A program made the translations under genes and the position numbers. Below, in pieces: positions 11,196 to 26,100 of a DNA stretch of 64,000 bases. The stretch is from assembly GCA_023101725.1 (NCBI GenBank), contig JALJCO010013680.1, positions 62,001-126,000 on the forward strand, read 5' to 3'. The stretch's first letter is position 1. Each line of letters starts with the position of its first letter. The notes under the pieces were generated by a model that was not told the origin of the DNA, did no database searches, and saw only the letters and a program-made list of their open reading frames with translations. The stretch comes from Atherinomorus stipes (taxonomy: Eukaryota; Chordata; Actinopteri; Atheriniformes; Atherinidae).

Positions 11196-14100
11196 CTGCA
11201 AGAAGAGAGACGTGAGAAGTCATCAGACATCTGTGGAAATGTGTGACATTATGTCATTACCTCCATCATGATGCTGAGACACTGTCGGCAGACAACAGTG
11301 AGTCATTTTGAGGATGACTGTATAAAAATGCATAAACACAGCTGTGTTTTCTGGTCTGACATGAACCCTGACCAGTCAGAATGTGACATTCTGCATGGAA
11401 TCATGTATAATGCAACCTCTGAGCCCTCTGAGTGGGCGGCTGTAGTTCAGGTGGAAAAGCAGTCGTCATTTAACCGGAGGGTCGGGGGATCGATTCCAGG
11501 CTTCCCCACTACATGCCAAAGTGTCCTTGGACAAGACACTGAACCCTAAGTTGCCTCCCCATGTACCTTTTGGGGTTAGTGAATGTGATATGTAGTGTAA
11601 AGCGCTTTGAGCGGTTAGTATGACTGGAAAAGCGCTATATAAGTACAGTCCATTTACCAGAGTGTAACATGCATGTGTGTTAAGGCACCATCAATGCTGA
11701 ACAATACATACAGGTTTAACAAGAGTTATTATTATAATGAAAATTTGGAATACACCCACATGTAACTTTATTTTCCACTTACCTTCATGGTGAGAAAGAC
11801 TCTGGAGCACTTTTTTAATATCTCAAATGCAGCCGGCGATCAGGAAGGCTTCTTGTTTCCCCCCCAACTTTCATATAATGGAGTTTGCCGGGGTCCGAGC
11901 CAAAAAGGTCCATAAAAGTCCACAAAGACTTGTCAATATTCCTCCATACTGCTCGTCCAATGTAATCCAAGTGTCCTGAGTGGGTAGCCTCCATAATTTA
12001 CTCCAAACGACATCATTTAATATATATTTAGAGCCTAAACAGTAGTACATCGCATCTCCTGCGAGCACGCCGATGCACGTTCATGAAGCTACGGAAGCCG
12101 CGGCAGACCAGATTGCGCGGTCCCTTTCTCTTTCTTCCTTTGCTTTAAATCAATATCCAACCCCTCTTGGACCCTCTTGTGTTTGTCCCGGTTTGTCTGC
12201 AGCTCTGTCGCTCTTAGCACAATGTGAACAGCGAATTTCTTCTTCTACGCTTGTATTATCGGCAGAGTATGCTCTGAACTCCGAAGCTTCTGTAGTTTCG
12301 TGAATGCACTTAAGCGTCCTTTGTGGAAGTAAGATGTAGTACTGTTTAGGCTCTAAAAATATACTAAATAATGTGGTTTCGAGTAAATTCTGGACGCTAC
12401 CCACTCAGGACACTTGGATTACAGTGGACGAGCAGTATGGAGGAATATTGACAAGTTTTTGTGGACTTTTATGGACCTTTTTGGCTCAGACCCCGGTGAA
12501 CTCCATTATATGAAAGTTGGGGGGGAAACAAGAAGCCTTCCTGATCGCCGGCTGCATTTAAGATATTAAAAAAGTGCTCCAGAGTCTTTCTCACCATGAG
12601 GGGAAGTGGAAAACAAAGTTACATCATTCTGTGGGTGAACTATTCCTTTAAGCCGGACCCGAGAAAAAAATGGCAGAAAACTCTAGTTGTTTTAACCATA
12701 ACTCTTGACTTAGCCCTTCAAAAAAATATGAAAAAAAAAAAATCAGCAAAAATATTTTTTGTTGTATATTACTGTGTGATATCCAAAAATTATTGTAGTG
12801 CAAAAGGTATTGACCAGCGGGCAGAATACATGTTTCAGATTTTTTGGTTTTGAGTGAAGTCTGACCAGAAGGTGAACCAAAAGGTCTCAGCAAATGCCTG
12901 GTAACAAACACAACTTTTAATTAAGACATGTAGGTACAATATAAAATGCAAAAACAAAGTTTAACTTATTTCAACAACCTTGAAAGTCAGTTTGGTCCGG
13001 GCAGCATTATTCTTCTGAAGTAGAGTCGCTCCCAATCCGATACCAGCATCTGAACACCTCTAGTCTGAAACCTCTTAAGCCCTATTCTGATGTGATTAGT
13101 ATTATATAGGGACCGCATGTAATTTGTAATAATTACAGAGATTGTCTGTGATTTTAATCCTGTGTGAATCGGCCATGTTGGTAATTTGCGATGCAATAAT
13201 TCCCCCGCAAATTACCAACTATAATTTGCTAAACTCAGAGGTCCTCTGATAATACTGATCCAATGCGAATGGAGATCTCTGTGATTTGGACAAAAATGAC
13301 ACGTGATGTGACGGTATTTGTTTCCTGGACGCATTTCATTTTCATTTGTGAAAAATGGAGGCTACAAATAGGTTTTCCTTCAAAATTATTATGTTTATGA
13401 TATTATAGAGCATTAACTTTAGTTTCACCAGTCCTGTTCCCAGTGAGAAACGTTTATTTTGGACAACACGCGGACATGAAGCAAGTTCTTAAAGCGTTGG
13501 TAACGACTGTCCACGAGTTATTTAACACATTTGTCTCTGAATGATCATCTGCTGATGGAAACACATGGAAACATGGAAACGTCCCTCCATCAGACCTGTT
13601 GAAGTCCAGGTTCTGGGGAGGATCCGTCCCTCCATCAGACCTGTTGAAGTCCAGGTTCTGGGGAGGATACGTCCCTCCATCAGACCTGCTGAGGTCTGGA
13701 TTCTGGGGAGGATCCGTCCCTCCATCAAACCTGTTTCCACTGATCTTCAGTCCAGTTCTTGGGTCATGTGACAAACCTCAGCCTTTTCTCGTTTCCCTTC
13801 CTTAAAAACGGCTTCTTGACAGCCTTGTTTCCATGGATACCATTTTTGATGAGGCTTTTAGAAACAATAAATGGATCATCTGAAGGTCCAGATGCATCTC
13901 TCAGTCCCTGGTTCAGGTCATTGCTGGATTTCAGACCCTCTTCATCTGCTGCAGTCTTTTAGTCCGGACTTCCTTTGTCCAGTTTCTGCTCCGTGCTGAG
14001 ACGTGCGAAGCTTTCATTTACCAGCTCTTTTGGAATCACCTAGCTGCTGCTAAAATCCTGTTTTCTGTTCAACTGTTTCATCTTTCACATTCTAAACTGA

Positions 14101-17100
14101 AGAACTGGGAAATGGGAACAAATGATGTGTCTTTGACTTTGCTAAGTCGCCTGTTATGTGTTGCGACAACAACGGTTTATCCCTTGAATTAGCTGCTTTT
14201 TTATGCTTGAATGGTTCAGGTCAGTGTTAAGTAGCTTAAACAAAAACAGCACATTCCTCTGTAAACTGTCTCAAGGACTGGATGAAAATGTGTGAAAAAG
14301 ATGGAGCATTGTTGCTCAAGATCACTTGAAAGATTACAACAAAGTCTGGCTGCTTAGAAGTAAAGTATAAAGAATTAAGAGGAGGCTTAAGACTTGCATA
14401 GAACTGTATTCCCAAGAAAAACAGCCATTTCACTTTTGGAGTAAACAAAGAAAACTTTAACTCTTTTAATATTATTGGTGTGACACAAGAACCAGTAAAT
14501 GATTTTTATCTGCAGTGCCTGAGAGGGAAACCATTATTTCCAACTCTAAAACTGATCTCAGGGTACTAGAAGTTAATTTCTTGTCTGCCTTTATAGACAA
14601 ACATCAGTAATTCTCAGGAATCCTCTCATACGCAGGTCTGAGTGTGTTGTGGGCTTCGAGGAGGGGGATTTATGTCTATTTCCAGACGACTTGAAGAATT
14701 TGCATAACATACTACCACTCCAGCGTAAGTAGGACACCTTGCACTGTTTCATGAGATGCATTCAGGACACTTTTCATAATACTATGTTAAATATAGAGGT
14801 TAACACTGCTGAGTTAATGTGGTTAGGTGCAGATACTGCAAAGAAAATGATCAGAAACAGACATGGGGCGGCTGTAGCTCAGGTGGAAGAGCAGCTGTCC
14901 TTCAACCGGAGAGTCTGAGGATCAATTGGGGCAAGACACTGAACCCCAAGTTGCCTCCCGATGCGCCTATCGGGGTTTGATAGTGTGTGTGACTGGGTGA
15001 ATGTGACATGTTGTGTAAAGCGCTTTGAGTGGTCAGTATGACTGGAAATGTGCTGTATAAGTACACTCTGTTTACCATTTCTATTTCCATAAAAACAAAA
15101 AACCCTGGACAACAGGGGACGCACACCGATTTCAAAAGTATCAATTGCCTCATGGCATTTTTCTCTTTAGAAAACAAACATACAAAAACGGACAAGAAGA
15201 AGAAATCTTCTATAATTTGGAATTAAATGACTCTCTCATATGTTTACATGTAAATATTAAAGGAATAGTACACCCACAGAATGATGTAACTTTATTTTCC
15301 ACTTACCCTCATGGTGAGCAAGACTCTGGAGCACTTTTTTAATATCTCACATGCAGCTGGAGATCAGGACGACTTCTCGTTTCTAACCAACTTTCATATA
15401 ATGGAGTTCGATTGAGCCCGAGCCAACAAGGTCCTTAGAAGTCCACAAAAACTTGTCAATATTCCTCCATACCGCTCGTCCAATGTAATCCAAGTGTCCT
15501 GAGTGGGTGGTGTCCAGAATTTACTCCAAACTATGCCGTTTAGTATGTTTTTAGAGCCTAAATAGAAGCACATCGCATCTCTTGCGCGCACGGCAATGCG
15601 CGTTCGTGAAACTACGGAAGGCGCGGCAGACGAGATCGTGCGTTCTCTTTTTTTTTCTTTCTTTGTTCTAAATCAATATCCAACTCCTCTTGTGTTTGTC
15701 CCGGTTCGTCCACAGCTCTGTTGCTCTTAACGCAATGTAAACAGTGAATTTCTTCTTCTACGTTTGTATTATCGGCAGAGTAGGCTCTGAACGCCGAGGC
15801 TTACATAGTTTCATGACCGCCCATGTGCGCGCTAAGCGGAAGTAAACAATATTCCTTTTTAGGCTCTAAAAATATAGTAAATGACGTCGTTTTGAGTAAA
15901 TTCTGGAGGCTCCCCACTAGGGACATTTGAATTATATTGGGAGGGGAGTGGGGAGAAATAGAGAAATTTTTTTGGGTTTTTTTGTGGTTTTTGGGGCGGG
16001 GGCCAAATCAAAATTATATAATGGAGGGAGGGGAAGAGGAGAAGCGGTCTTCTGCTGGGGTGGGAATTAAAATATAAGAAAAGTGGTGTGGTTTCTTGTT
16101 AAGGAAGGTGGAAAGTAGAGAAAAAGTTAAATCATTCTGTGGGTGAACTATTCCTTTAACTCCAAATTGATGTTAACATGGAAAAAATTGTTTATTTGGC
16201 TTCATTTAATTCCTCTTTAGGTCTGGGTGGTGGGAAGAGTTCTGATTGGACGGGGGCAAACAAACAAACTCTGGTCCCTGAACCTCTTCTTTTGGGCTAT
16301 GACATGGAAAACTAGGGGTGTCAGCATCTACATGTGTAAATGGGTACATGGATAATAAATCATAAACCTTTAGAAAACTAAGTGTACACATGTAATTTTT
16401 TCCTCCTCCTCGTTCATTTCTCACTGATATAGTACTTTTAGGGGTGATGATTTTGCCTTAAAATTTCAGATAATACCATTAACTAACAATGCACTTAAAG
16501 CAGAACTAAGTAACTCCAGCTCAGGGCTCCCCCCCAGTGGTCTCCTTTCACTAAAGTTCTCCCCCTACACCCCTCCAGCACACAGACAACTTCTCTACCT
16601 GTCTTTCCTCTATTTTGATCCCTGAATATATTTCTAAGCTTTCACTAGCTTGTTGATGCTACGTTGCTACATTGCTAGCAGCAGCTCGTCTCCCTCTGCA
16701 GCTGCTCAAAGCAGAGTCCTGTGTCCTGCAGCAGGACGTTTTACCTGAGAACCGGTTCTTCACGCTGGCCCCGCAAAGAGTTGGTGATTGAGTAGAACCA
16801 GTTTAGAGAGCCAGGAGCCGGTGTTTAGGTGGGAGAAAGCCAAAGAACCAGTTTTTAGTCTGGTTCCGGTTCGAACCGGCACTGGAAGCAGCTCTGTGCT
16901 GATGGGGCCTCGAGTGCCGTATGGCAGTTCGACACAAGATTTGTGTCGGGTCTGCTACAGTCAGACTTGCAAGTGCCGCTGTCGGGCCACAGACACTCGA
17001 ATCGCCCTGTAAGCACTTTATTTAGCCCCACAGGGATTCTGAAAAGCATTTATTAAGGTAAAAAAGTTACCTAGTCTTGCTTTAAAGGATCTAGAGGCAG

Positions 17101-20100
17101 GATTAAGAAATGAGACTTGCAAGTGATGCGACTGGCGCTCCGGGTAGCTGCAGCCACCAGCCAATCCGGCACGGGAGTGTGCACAAACGGATGCTATAAT
17201 GTTTACTACGCTGATAAAGTCTTTTTCTTCGTAGTTCCACTTTTTAGTGTCATTCAGTAGATCTGAATCGTTTGCTGACGGCAGATGAATCCATTACTAT
17301 CCCTTACAGCATTTGAATCCACCACGACTGTCTCCTTCCTGTATCAAAACTGTTGGGGACGCGTTTGGAGCGTCAACTGACGTCACATCCGCAGGGCAGC
17401 GCAGGAAATTTGACCACCAAATTGCAGCGCATTATGGAGCACACAGCCTGTTCAAGGCAACGGAGAGACTCGTTCTTTGTGGTTTTTAACGCTTCATCAC
17501 CCATTAGCATTAAAAAAACTCGACATGTATGTGTATTCTTTCACAATTTCTGCTCCTTGTTCCTTTAAATATTTCCACTACTGTGGTTATCCGCACACAA
17601 TAGGTGCGTGTTGCGCAATGTAACGTTCATACTGAAAACTATTTTTTTTAAAAATGCAGCCGCAGCCAGTGTCACGCCACTTCAAGTTGACAACAGCAAC
17701 AAGAAGCACTGTGTAGCAGTTTTTTGAACAAACAGAGGTAAAACTGTTGGGTTTAGGCTCTGTCAGGCAAAGCTGGCGAACAACAGCAGCATGGGATCCA
17801 TAAACCACCTGAACAATTTGAGGCTGTTGCTGCTGGTGTCCTGTCATCAGCATGTCAGAGTAACATAAATTGTTTTAATACAATAAAGGATGAAGACTGG
17901 GACTGGCCAGGGGGACCCCCCAGAAAAAAAAGGGGGAGGAAACAAAACACCAAAAGAAAAGAGAGGGAAAAAAACTCCAGCCTGACAAAACGCGACATCA
18001 GTGCTACCGCTAGCAGTTCACAGGCTAGCATGAGGGATTTTACATACAACAAATCGAAGAAATATGACAAGGCACGGAGTGAACATAGCATTAACTTAAA
18101 GGATAAGTTTATTTTTTTCAAACTTGGACCTTATTTCTAGGAGTATATACACGTGCATTTACTCACCGGTAAAGTTTCTGCATCACTTTGAGTCCTTCGG
18201 AAGATATTATGTTGAGTCGCTTTTTGATGAACATCCAGTATCATTTGCGAACCTCTGAAGTCACGGGACAATAGTGCTCAGTCGTTCGTTCATTCTACTT
18301 AAAGTTGTACTTCCTTGGTTTTCATTAATATTTCTGTGTTCTCCATTATTATTGAATGCATTCTGCATCGTTTCTGTTTAAAAAAAAACCTTCTGGTTGC
18401 TTAGTATCCAGCTGTATTTGTATACTAGAAGAGAGGCTTGTGGTCCAACGTCAGGCTTTTCCGGGTCCTTCTCATGAATTTCCGTCTGATTGGCTGCCTG
18501 CCATCAGTGTATGAAGGAAGCTCCGCCCTCCGCTCTTATTTCGCTACAGACAGGAAATAGAGCCGACAAACAAGTTTGTTCCGTCATGCTAACAAACAGT
18601 TAGCTAATTAGCTTCTCAACTCCGAAGTTACAGTTGTGCAGTCTTCACTTCTAGTGTGTAGTGGAGGATTACCTGCCTTCCAATGGACGGATATAAACCC
18701 CACGTGGGAAACGCTATTTGCAATGTTACGTAGAAGTGCAAGGCTGTTCCCGATTCGCTCTTTTCTTCGTATTGTTTCTGTGATGAGGAAGCACAGCCGA
18801 CTGGGGGGAACGCAACGCTAGCAAGTCAGCATGTGTAAGTAAACAAGGGGAAACCCTCCGTATTTCAGAAGGAGCAAGTTAAACGGCTTTTCAGTGGAAG
18901 GAGGCCTTTAAAGCATTGATGAAATGAAGGAGTTTTGCTGCAGATAATGTCTAATATAGTGGCTGCCCCGTCTCCGCCATGATACTGGACGTACACCGAA
19001 AAATGACTCAACGCAATATCTTCCCAAGGAGTAAAAGTGATGCAGAAACTTAACCAGTGAGTAAATGCTTGTATAAACTTCTAGAAATAAGGTCCAGGTT
19101 GGTAAAAAAGAAACTTATCCTTTACTAGCTGAAATAGTCGCCTTCAACATGCAGCATGCGTCAATGGTTGAGGACAACAGATATTTCAGCTGGTGAAATA
19201 TCTGGAACCAGGCTATGAAAGTCCCCGCAGAGCGACAGTTAGCTCACGGATATCAAAGCTATACCAAGATTGCTTATCCAAGATCATAAATCTCTGACAT
19301 GTAACCGGATTAGAAGTCCAATTTACACATGTGGAAAAAATTGTTGAACATTGACACCCCTATGGAAAACCACATAAATTCAGATTTTCTGTATGATTTT
19401 GGTTGTAGTTCTGAAACAGCAGCTCAAGACTGACGTACTTCACTTCTGCCAGCTGGTACGAGTCCATCGCTTGTTTCACGTGTGCTCTGACGTGTGTCAT
19501 TGCAACGGGACAAGGGAACAAGCATGCACAGAACAAACAGAATTAAGTTAAAGCAAAATGAACGTATGCATCATGGGGGAATTATTCAATGGGCTCTATG
19601 AACAACTGCACTACTTCCTGAACTTAAGCCAGCTCTTTAACCTCCTGTCTTTCATTTGTGGACCAAATGATTAATCCAGGTGTGTCTGGCCATTATCGTC
19701 ATGGTTACTCAGGTCAGGCACACCTGGATTAATCAAATCGTGCAATAATGAAAGTGGAGTTGTGCATAGAGTTCATTCAAAATTAAATTAGAATAAACCA
19801 GCCACTTTAGTTGAAAAATACGTTTAATTTGAAATTATCTTTTTTTAAAACTCAAAATTAGGTGTTTACAATGCCCTTTTAAAGAGGAATTCACTTTTAT
19901 TCAGAATTAAAGGTGATTAAAACTCATATAAAAGTGGCTTCAAGCAGCAAATGAAAGCAGGAAATCTTAATTTTTTTAAAAACTGCAAAAGTTTCCTTGA
20001 TGAATGTCCGTGTATTTAGTAGCATCCATCCTCCCCCCATTTCTGACCAGTTTCCCAGTCCCTGCTGAAGAAAACGTCCCCACAGCATGATGCAGCCACC

Positions 20101-23100
20101 ACTATGCTTCACTGATGATGGTGATGTGTTGACTTTCCATCAAAATGCTTTCCTTAATTAATCAAATAAAAAAAAAAATAGAATGAATCATATTCATCAA
20201 TATTAATTCATAAGTTAGTAACTTTATATATTTACCAAAAGCTCCCCCCGCCGACAGGAACAACCTTCAGCACCAATTATTAAACCAACTAAATTACATG
20301 CAGTATTTTTATGCCAAAACATGGCACCAGCATCCATCAGCTGCCCACCCCCTTCCTAGAAATTGATTTGCCACCTCATGTTTTCATCAACCTTCAATCT
20401 ACTTACAACTAACAGTTCAAACATTCAACATTACTGAACTGCAGTAACAAAACTGAAACAAAAATCTAATTCATATAAATAAAGTCTCTTTTTTAAGAGT
20501 GCAGCATGCCGACCATGTGCTCCATTGTTCTGCTGCTCTAACTTTATCTCAGCCAAAGCTGCCACACAAAAGAACGACTATTTATAGCAGGCTTAATGGA
20601 ATTGAATAATGGTTTCAGGTACTTGTGTATTGTGACTGATGTAACATACACATTCTCGAGGGCAGAGATTATGCCTCATACGGTCCATCATCTTCCTCCT
20701 TTTGTGACTAAAGTTGTCTGTTTTAACCAAACTGAATCGAACCAAGCAACAAGACAGCAATCCTCACAAGATGGCTCTCCTGTTCCAGCATGCAGCACAG
20801 CCTGACCTACAGCTTCCTCAGCCACTTTATCAGGTCCTCCTTGCACTGGGTTGGACTTCTTTTCCTCCAGACCTGCCTTCATTCTTAGTCTCATAGATTC
20901 AACAAGGTGCTGGAAACGTTCCTCAGAGATTTTGGTCCATAGTAACATGACATCATCACACAGATCTGAGCTTTGTGACGTGGTGCGTTATCCTGCTGGA
21001 AGCAGCATCAGAAGATGCTCCACTGTGGTCATGAAGGGATGGACATGGTCAGCAACAATACTCAGGGAGGCTGTGGTGGTTAAACCGCCATGTTGGTACT
21101 AAGGGGCCCAAAGTGGGCCAAGAAAACCTCCCCCACACCATTACACCAGCAGCAGCCTGAAGCCTTGATCTAAGGCAGGATGGATCCATGCTTTCATGAT
21201 GTTTCCAGCAGATTCTGAGTCTAGCATCTGAATGGAGACTCATCAGACCAGCAACATTTCTCCATCTTCTATTGTCCAGCTTGCATGCTTGTATAAAAAA
21301 GAATGTATGTTTGCATGTAAGTGTCATCTCGAATTTATATGTTTGATCCCACTGTATATCAGGTTAATATCTATTTTACAAATTAATTATTGGCATTTTA
21401 AAGAAAAATACATTCGTAGAATTGATTTTTCTTTCCTTATTTCTTATGGTGAACAAAAGGCCACCAGTCCAGCATCCAAAATCAAATCAAATCAAGTTTA
21501 TTTATATAGCCCTTTACAGTACCCATTGGACACACAAAGCGTAGCGGTCTGTGGGGATGTTACCCTTTACAGCAAGGGTAACAGAAAAAGAGACAATGTA
21601 AAACATCATAAAAATGTAAAGTTAAATACTGGGAAAAATTAAGAACAAAGAAGATTCTATTCTTTGGCCAGGTGGCCAGCGGACAAACTCTGTGATGTAT
21701 TTCCAGCGCTGGGTCAAATGTATTTTGGATCAGAATTTGAATAATTCTGCATTTATTTCCGTTAACGATGAAACTGTATTAACAGTGACAAAGTTAGGCC
21801 TCATCTACATGCTGATGCTGACGGTGCGTTCAGAACGAACGCAGCAGGGGCGTCTGGTTTACATGCAACCTCCATGTGAATACGCCTCAAGGGGCGAGAC
21901 TACTAGCAGGGTGCTTAAAGCATCTGACACGGATCCAAGGCAGCGAACACCAGAGTTGGAAAATCTGAAGTTTTGCATCAACCAATCAGAGTGACTCAGC
22001 GTTGTGATGTAAACAGTCATTTTCTGACATTCTGAAATACCAAGAAGAACCTGGGAAATCCTTTTACGAAGACAATGGAGGATGAACTGACTGTGGCGGT
22101 CTGTGTGCACCCTGTCAGCACCAATGCGGGACAGCAGGTCCTCAAACTGGGTCCGGATCAGACGAAAGTGGCGCTGAAAATGCCCAACGTCAGAGCGCAG
22201 CTTCTGGAGTAAGTGGTGAATCTCACCAAACTCCGAACACCTCTAAACAATCTGGTGAATCCAGACACGGTGCAGGGACGCCTGACGACGTCGTTCTCTG
22301 GCCTTGTGGAGCAAGAATTCATCAATGACATCCTCACGAACAAAATTGCATCATTTTGTTATTGTGGCCTCAAGAACAAGAACAAAGTTCACGCTTCTTG
22401 TGGAGTATGTAACAAGTTTATCGTAAAAAAAAAAAAAAAAGGAATGGGTAAAAATATTAATTCAATGATACATCACAATATTTTCCTGTGCAATTCAATA
22501 TCGATTCAGCAAATCCTCTGACACCTAAAGATGTGGGGGGGGGGGGGGGGGGGGGGCTGATATTTATGTTGTATAGACGCAGGCCAGGCTAGATCATACA
22601 ACACCAGCATGGCAACTATTTACTATTTTTAGATGGTTTATTATCCAAAAATATGAGGTGATGTACAACTTACAGTACGTTCACGTATGTATGAAAATGA
22701 ATGCATGAAAATAAATGTTTAAAGTAGAGATGTCCTGTCCCAATCAGGGTTTTTTGCCCCCGATTCCGAGTGCGAGTCATTTGATTTTCATTTTTTTCAT
22801 TTGATTCCAGCTTCAATAGCTTGAATTGGGGAATCAGAAGGTGTCACATTTGTTATACATTTTTCCCCTCCATTTTATTCTTCTTTTACTTTATTATGAC
22901 ATCTCCTCTAATCAATCCTACATTCTTCCAACCACATTTTAAAAAAGAAAAGATATTTAGCATACATTTGTACACCAAACTAACATCAAATTAATAATAA
23001 GGAATTGATCATTTATGCGGAAATTATAAAGGAAACTATTTGGTTATTTCTCCATTTCTCTGAAGCTTGGGAACAAATTATCATTTATCTGTTGGACAGC

Positions 23101-26100
23101 AAATAAAACCAACACACTAGATTTTAAATAAACTGTGAAACAACAGGTAGGCATATTGTAATGTGTGCTTCGGTTTTACTCCGTTCTGTAATGGCAAACA
23201 AAGTCTAAGCAGCATTCTTTTCTTTTTCCTGTCACCCCTTCGCGGGTCACATGACACAGCAGCAGCCCTGTCAAACCTGCAGTGATGCACGCGTTTGTCG
23301 CGTTGCTTCGCTAAATATGAACCATGTGTTACACATTATGTTGACTTTATTGTCGTATGCTTTGATTAATGGATCATACTTTCTAAAAGCGGCTCAGTTC
23401 AGGGCTACAGCCGCCTTCACTGTAAATACGTCTGAATGAACAGGCTGGTGGTGCGTTACATTTAAGCTCCTGCACCGCCCGGTGATGCTGCATACAGCAC
23501 AGAGCTGCGTGCAGAACGGGGCGGTTCATTTGAGGCAAACAATACCCAGCCCTAATATAATATACATTTAAAAAGAAAAACTGAAATAAAAGGCTACTTT
23601 GTGCAGCAGTTTTATTGATACAGGGATTAAATAGTTATAATAAAGATTAATTACGACGCGATGACACACTGGCGACCTGTCCATGCTTCTCTCTATGATG
23701 GCTGGAGACACTAAACAGAAAGAAGCTGGTAAAATGACTGAATGATGATTATTTATGGTCCTGTGTTGTTTACCAGCAGGCATTGGACTGCATGTTCAGC
23801 CATTCATTAGTCTGAATGGTTTAATGGTCTTACAGTTCTGCGTCACTAAACCAAAGTTGGCTGGAAATCTGCTTTGCACCGTAGTTTGTACGTAAATGGG
23901 GCAGTAGCAAATGTAAAGCTGAGTATTTCTATAGATTCTGTTTTATGTTCCACACAACAAAGGCAGAAAAGATTCATTTGAGAAAACTCGCATGACAAGA
24001 GGATCTCAGGCCTTTCTGCTGTGCACACAGGAGGGTGTGACTTAAGATCATGTGTTGCATAATAATTGGATTGAAGGCTTTAAGCTATAATGGCGCTGCA
24101 TGTTGAGTGACGGTCAGTCAGAAGTGACGCTTTTATCTCAGCACTTAAAGTGACCAGCAGAAAGGTCGGCTGCCTCACGGCTTCCAGAGCTGCAGCATGA
24201 ACGCTGAACTGGAAGTTCAGCAGGTTTTCTGATCAACGGATGGATCATTTTATCTTCTGAATATTCCAAAGTTAAACACAATTAAATGTAGATTCACATA
24301 CTGAGGATGCAGTTGTGGTTGAAAATGTTGACTAAGCTTGATTTGGAAGCAAATACAAGCAGCTGCAGGGAAAGAATTTACATAGAATTAATATTTATAT
24401 GAACACCTTTATCGACTGAAGAGGTGGAAAAAATGGTCTGAAAATGAGAAAATATGCAGTGAGCAGAAGTTATCTGGACTAAAGTACCTTGTTGATGTCA
24501 GAGGTCAGAGGAGAATGGGCAGACTGGTTGGAGGTGTTAAGGCAACTGGAAGTCAGATGGTTCCAACCAAAGTCTGCAGAATAGCATCTCTGAACACACA
24601 ACACGTCCAACCTGGAAGCAGATGGGCTGCAGCAGCAGAAGACCAGACTGGTTGCCACTCCTGTCAGCTAAGAACAGGAAACTGAGGCTAAAATTCACAC
24701 GGACTCACCAAAGCTGGACAATAAAGATGGAGAAACGTTGCTGGTCTGATGAGTCTCCATTTCAGCTCCACATTCAGATGCTAGATCAGAATCTGCTGGA
24801 AACATCATGAAAGCATGGATCCATCCTGCCTTGGATCAAGGCTTCAGGCTGCTGCTGGTGGAATGGTGTGGGGGGGATTTTCTTGGCCCACTTTGGGCCC
24901 CTTACGCTTGTTACATACTCCACGAGAACTTTCTTCTTGTTCTCGGTGCAGACGGGTCTTGCAGCTTGTTCTCGACCCCTCCGCCGAAAACAGAACTTTC
25001 TTCTCGAGGAGCTCCGAGAAGTATTGTGTGATTGTTCGGACATTTGAGGCAGGCGGGGTTAACGCAGAGACGCTTGAAGTGGAAAGATATCACCTCCGCA
25101 TTTCCACAGATGCAACGTTGAACGGATAGTTTTATTGCTGATGAAGGTGGTGAGAAAGTACGAAAATGTAAACAACACGTAGCATTTAAATCCACGGACA
25201 CCACTGCATGCGCAACTCCATGGACAAAGTTTTTTATAAATGTATAGACACGAGGTGAACACCAATGGTCACCAATTATTGTGGCAATCGACTCATCAGA
25301 TCATACAAAAATTGGAGTACATCAGCAGTACCACTTAGGGGGGGTATTGGCAAAGACTTTACAATACGATAAGTATCACAATACATGGGTCACAGTACAA
25401 TACAAAATTGCAATATTGTGACACCGAGATATATTGCGATATACTAAAATTACATAAAATTTTAAATGCAGCTTGAAACAAAAGTTATACCTATATACAC
25501 AGATCCAATGACTGAAACAACAAAATGAGTCAAAATCAATGAAATTCAGTTTCTCCGTGTCCAATTTATTAAACTTGGACAGGTTTCTTTGCCACTTGGA
25601 TCTAATAATAAAACCATTTACTATTGTCCCCCTGCAACAGACTGGCGACCTGTCCAGGATGTACCCCGCCTCTGGCCTGATCATAGCTGGGATAGGCTCC
25701 AGCAACCCCCGAGACCCTGAACTGGATAAGCGGTATAGAAAATGACGGACTGACTGACTGACTATTGTCCCCCTGAACAAAATATTTCTCACTTTGGGAA
25801 AACCCAACTGAATAGATGTGCAAATAAAATAAAATAAAGTACTTTTGAAAACAATATTACCACAGCTGAGCTGGAATAGTATAAATGTACACAAATTCCT
25901 GTGAAATTAGTAAAACAGTAAAACAAAGTAGTATGCGTATTTGAAAACATGAGAAATAATAATTTCTGTCAGTGCATTATCATCTCAAACAACTGGGTGG
26001 TCTATGAAAACCTGGACACACATGTTAACTTGTACTTTCCACTGTGTGTAAAGTTTAACCTGAACCTGCAGATGCACAAAGATATCAGTGGAAAGCAGAG

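Noticed and set aside
11439..11500. tRNA gene
   Set aside because: Box A and box B-like motifs are present but the sequence does not fold as a tRNA and continues into a SINE body and LINE-like tail.
17086..17564. Another TTAA-bounded element sharing the TTAA at 17082-17085
   Set aside because: The two ends (AGGATCTAGAGGC and AGGAACAAGGAGC) match too weakly to call inverted termini.
25376..25894. The second-longest minus-strand open frame in the window (172 codons)
   Set aside because: It lies inside a hAT-like MITE and runs through a SINE insertion. It has no transposase or other domain and its sequence is a by-product of repeats.
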